Positions 40,001-46,000 of a stretch of 64,000 nt of DNA are shown in pieces. The DNA is taken from the NCBI GenBank assembly GCA_037951105.1, contig JBAMJV010008980.1:34150-98149 (forward strand), in the 5' to 3' direction. Position 1 is the first letter of the stretch, and each line of letters begins with the position of its first letter. The notes under the pieces are model-generated. The model searched no databases. It was not told the DNA's origin and saw only the letters and a program-made list of their open reading frames with translations. The stretch comes from Echinarachnius parma (taxonomy: Eukaryota; Echinodermata; Echinoidea; Clypeasteroida; Echinarachniidae). The translations under genes and the position numbers were made by a program.

Positions 40001-43000
40001 TGGGCAAGTAAAATAATTAATATGGAAATTGTAGTTGCACCAATATAAACATTTACTTACCCTCGTACTTCTATATGAGATGTACACGTTTAAATAACAT
40101 TGTTCTCTTGCAGTTGAACAATTATTTAGTTGCTTGATCGGGCAAGCAAACTAGACGATTTATGAAACCATTGGTTTTAGTTGCATCATTTGGAATCCTT
40201 TGTCACAATTGTAAACTTCAACATATTATTCCTGTGGTTCATGGAATATTTTACTGAACTTTCAGGTGCCTGCAACAGAATGATGTCCTTAGTACATTCA
40301 TCAAAATATATTCTTGTGTATTTTGTATGTAAATATTGTCTTTTTTCTCTTTGGTTCATTCCAGGCTACTGAGGAGCATGGAGGAGGCAGCTAAAGAAGT
40401 GCCAGGCCTGGCTATAGAGGAGGACCCAATGATAGATAAAGACACTGATCGACAAGGAATGATGAGGCAAACTGAGAAAGGGAAGGGGCTCCATATGGAC
40501 CTGGGTTACAAAATTAAACTAGGTTTTTAAACTCGGATATAATTTATAGATATTTTGGCCTATAAATTCTCATCAGTGGCACTACTTTAGTCCGGGCTAA
40601 AAAGAAAGAAAATACTAGTAACTAGTAACCTGTTAAATTTCACTCGTCCATTGATGGTCGTCATTTGCCACTGGAGACATTCTTTGTTAATTTTTATCGT
40701 CCAATCAATCCCTCTATTTCTGCTTAAACATCAGGACAAAGGGCCGATATTCCAGTAATATTATAACCGATAAAGTGTAATGCAATGTCCTTGATGATCC
40801 AGAAACGATTATTACACGTTTTAATGATTATTGTTCAAAGTTACCTGTAGTTGTTAATTAATTAATCTCATCTGTCTACCCCAAAAACATTGTTTACAAA
40901 ATGTATTCACTTCCATAAAAATACAGCATTCTAGCTGTCATAATATGTGAAGCTAAAACTTCTTTTGTTTTTAAGATATAATTAGATTGTACACACCTAC
41001 ATTTAATGGATTATAAATAAACAGTTTTACACCTGAAATGTATTTACCTTCAAAATAATCTTTGTTACGATTTGAATACCTGATTATTTAAGTTCTCCTT
41101 ATTCTAAAATATATTTTGCAACTTCGGTTTGATTTCCTAGTATAATTAATGTTTTCGTTGCAATTCGGGACAGTTGTTTTATAACTATACAGTAAATCAT
41201 GTAAAGCATAATAATTTTTTTTTTTATTACGCAAGAAAACAGACTGATTTCCTAGTATAATTAATGTTTTTGTTGCAACTCGGGTACAGATGTTTTTTTA
41301 ACTATACAGTTGTTTTGATCATATTAAGCATTATATATATATATTTTTTTTAATGCAAGGGTATAACATTTTTTTTGCAACTCATACTTTTTTAAATCAA
41401 GCATAAACTCTTAACTTGCCTTTACTAAACATTCAGTCATTGTTTGTGAAGCTAAAGTCATAGTAGTTCAAAAGTAATAGAGTAGAGATGTTAAATACCT
41501 AAATACACATCTACCTCAAAAATGTTATAATATAAATACTTTTGTAATTTTCTTATTATTGTAACAAGCTGAATGAATTTGTGATTGTTCTTGTATTCTG
41601 TGAAAAGGATGCGTGCAGATTAGTACTGCAGTACAAGTACCACAGTAGTACTGCAGTACAAGTACCGCAGTAGTACCGCAGTTCAAGTACCGCAGTAGTA
41701 CCGCAGTAGTACTGCAGTACAATTACAGCAGTAGTACCGCAGTACAAGTACCACAATATTACCGCAGTAGTACTGCAGTACTATTGCAGTACAATTACCG
41801 CAGTAATACCGCAGTAATACCGCAGTACAAGTACCGCAATATTACTGCAGTAGTACCGCGGTAGTACTGCAGTACAATTACCGCAGTATACTGCAGTACA
41901 ATTACTGCAGTACAATTACCGCAGTAATACCGCAGTACTACTGCAGTACTACCGCAGTAGTACCACAGTAGTACCGCAGTACCTGCGCCCTGAGCACCTT
42001 GAAAAAGGTGGAATTGTCGCATTACAAGACCGCTTTATTATTATTATTATTATTACTTGTACCGCAGTACTATCGCAGTACTATCGCAGTATTTTCCATC
42101 CAATTTACCGGAGTAAATGTACTGCGGGTACCGCAGTACAACTACTGCGGTACTACTGCAGTACTTTTACCGCAGTAGTACCGCAGTACTTCTTTACAAG
42201 GGTTGTAGAGTGTGTGCCATTTTACTAGCACACTGATATGAAATGCAAATCAAGAAGGACAATTTAATAGGTGACATTATTCATGACATCACTTTAAAGT
42301 TTAAAACTAAATTATATACTGCCCATTGGTCCGATTTTCTTTGTTCTATTTGATATTACAATTGGATCATACTTACCTTTCTGCGATGGCTTATCATTAT
42401 GACCATTCGTGGATGCTATAAAAAGGGCTGTAACTCCGTCCTTGCTCTCCTTGTTCACCTCGGCCCTTTGACTTATCAGATATTTCACTATATAAATATG
42501 ACCAGATTGGGATGCTATATAAAGGGCAGTAAGTCCATCCTTGCTCTTCTTGTTCACGTCGGCGCCTTGACTTATCAGATATTTCACTGTATCAATATGA
42601 CCATTCCCGGATGCTGCATGTAGGATTGTATATCCATCCTTGGTCTCCTTGTTCACCTCGGCACCTTGACTTATCAGATATTTCACTGTATCAATATGAC
42701 CAGATTGGGATGCTATATAAAGGGCAGTAACTCCATCCTTGCTCTCCTTGTTCACGTCGGCGCCTTGACTTATCAGATATTTAACTGTGTCAATATGACC
42801 ATTCCGAGATGCTATATATACGGCTGTATACCCATCCTTGGTCTCCTTGTTCACCTCGGCGCCTTGACTTATCAGATATTTCACTGTATCAATATGACCA
42901 GATTGGGATGCTATATAAAGGGCAGTAACTCCATCCTTGCTCTCCTTGTTCACGTCGGCGCCTTGACTTATCAGATATTTAACTGTGTCAATATGACCAT

Positions 43001-46000
43001 TCCGAGATGCTGTATATAGGGCTGTATGTCCATCCTTGGTCTCCTTGTTCACCTCGGCGCCTTGACTTATCAGATATTTCACTATATTAATATGACCAGA
43101 TTGGGATGCTATATGAGGGGCAGTAACTCCATCCTTGCTCTCCTTGTTCACGTCGGCGCCTTGACTTATCAGATATTTAACTGTGTCAATATGACCATTC
43201 CCAGATGCTGTATATAGGGCTGTATATCCATCCTTGGTCTCCTTGTTCACCTCGGCGCCTTGACTTATCAGATATTTCACTATATTAATATGACCAGATT
43301 GGGATGCTATATAAAAGGCAGTAACTCCATCCTTGCTCTCCTTGTTCAAGTCGGCGCTTTGACTTATCAGATATTTCACTATATAAATATGACCAGATTG
43401 GGATGCTATATAAAGGGCAGTAAGTCCATCCTTGCTCTTCTTGTTCACGTCGGCGCCTTGACTTATCAGATATTTCACTGTATCAATATGACCATTCCCG
43501 GATGCTGCATGTAGGATTGTATATCCATCCTTGGTCTCCTTGTTCACCTCGGCACCTTGACTTATCAGATATTTCACTGTATCAATATGACCAGATTGGG
43601 ATGCTATATAAAGGGCAGTAACTCCATCCTTGCTCTCCTTGTTCACGTCGGCGCCTTGAGTTATCAGATATTTCACTGTGTCAATATGACCTTTCTCAGA
43701 AGCTATATATAGGGCTGTATATCCATCCTTGGTCTTCTTGTTCACCTCGGCGCTTTGACTTATCAGATATTTCACTATATTAATATGACCAGATTGGGAT
43801 GCTATATGAGAGGCAGTAACTCCACCCTTGCTCTCCTTGTTCACGTCGGCGCCTTGACTTATCAGATATTTAACTGTGTCAATATGACCATTCCCAGATG
43901 CTATATATAGGGCTGTATACCCATCCTTGGTCTCCTTGTTCACCTCGGCGCCTTGATTTATCAGATATTTCACTGTATCAATATGACCAGATTGGGATGC
44001 TTTATAAAGGGCAGTAACTCCATCCTTGCTCTCCTTGTTCACGTCGGCGCCTTGACTTATCAGATATTTAACTGTGTCAATATGACCATTCCGAGATGCT
44101 GTATATAGGGCTGTATATCCATCCTTGGTCTCCTTGTTCACCTCGGCGCCTTGACTTATCAGATATTTCACTATATTAATATGACCAGATTGGGATGCTA
44201 TATGAGGGGCAGTAACTCCATCCTTGCTCTCCTTGTTCACGTCGGCGCCTTGACTTATCAGATATTTAACTGTGTAAATATGACCATTCCCAGATGCTGT
44301 ATATAGGGCTGTATATCCATCCTTGGTCTCCTTGTTCACCTCGGCGCCTTGACTTATCAGATATTTCACTGTATCAATATGACCAGATTGGGATGCTATA
44401 TAAAGGGCAGTAACTCCATTCTTGCTCTCCTTGTTCACGTCGGCGCCTTGACTTATCAGATATTTAACTGTGTCAATATGACCATTCCGAGATGCTGTAT
44501 ATAGGGCTGTATATCCATCCTTGGTCTCCTTGTTCACCTCGGCGCCTTGACTTATCAGATATTTCACTGTATCAATATGACCAGATTGGGATGCTATATA
44601 AAGGGCAGTAACTCCATCCTTGCTCTCCTTGTTCACGTCGGCGCCTTGACTCATCAGATGTTTCACTGTGTCAATATGACCTTTCTCAGATGCTATATAT
44701 AGGGCTGTATATCCATCCTTGGTCTCCTTGTTCACCTCGGCGCCTTGACTTATCAGATATTTCACTGTATCAATATGACCAGATTGGGATGCTATATAAA
44801 GGGCAGTAACTCCATCCTTGCTCTCCTTGTTCACGTCGGCGCCTTGACTCATCATATGTTTCACTGTGTCAATATGACCTTTCTCAGATGCTATATATAG
44901 GGCTGTATATCCATCATTGGTCTCCTTGTTCACCTCGGCGCCTTGACTTATCAGATATTTCACTGTGTCAATATGACCTTTCTCAGATGCTGTATATAGG
45001 GCTGTATATCCATCCTTGGTCTCCTTATTCACATCGGCGCCTTGACTTATCAGATATTTCACTGTATCAATATGACCAGATTGGGATGCTATATAAAGTG
45101 CAGTAACTCCATCCTTGCTCTCCTTGTTCACGTCGGCGCCTTGACTTATCAGATATTTCACTGTGTCAATATGACCTTTCTCAGAAGCTATATATAGGGC
45201 TGTATACCCATCCTTGGTCTCCTTGTTCACCTCGGCGCCTTGACTTATCAGATATTTCACTGTGTCAATATGACCTTTCTCAGATGCTATATATAGGGCT
45301 GTATATCCATCCTTGGTCTCCTTGTTCACGTCGGCGCCTTGACTTATCAGATATTTCACTGTGTCAATATTACCATTCCCAGATGCTATATATAGGGCTG
45401 TATATCCACCGTTGGTCTCCTTGTTCACCTCGGCGCCTTGACTTATCAGATATTTCACTATATTAATATGACCAGATTGGGATGCTATATAAAAGGCAGT
45501 AACTCCATCCTTGCTCTCCTTGTTCACGTCGGCGCCTTGACTTATCAGATATGTAACTGTGTCAATATGACCATTCCGAGATGCTGTATATAGGGCTGTA
45601 TATCCATCCTTGGTCTCCTTGTTCACCTCGGCGCCTTGACTTATCAGATATTTCACTATATTAATATGACCAGATTGGGATGCTATATGAGGGGCAGTAA
45701 CTCCATCCTTGCTCTCCTTGTTCACGTCGGCGCCTTGACTTATCAGATATTTCACTGTGTCAATATGACCATTCCCACATGCTATATATAGGGCTGTATA
45801 TCCATCCTTGGTCTCCTTGTTCACCTCGACGCCTTGACTTATCAGATATTTCACTATATTAATATGACCAGATTGGGATGCTATATAAAAGGCAGTAACT
45901 CCGTCCTTGCTCTCCTTGTTCACGTCGGCGCCTTGACTTATCAGATATTTCACTGTATCAATATGACCAGATTGGGATGCTATATAAAGGGCAGTAACTC

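Noticed and set aside
41525-42022. Cys/Tyr-rich minus-strand frames (YYCGTTAV)
   Set aside because: Also satellite translation.
42312-42376. Continuation of the ankyrin frame to a stop at 42312
   Set aside because: A strong GTAAGT donor at 42376 with matching phase to the ROC exon is far better than the read-through tail.
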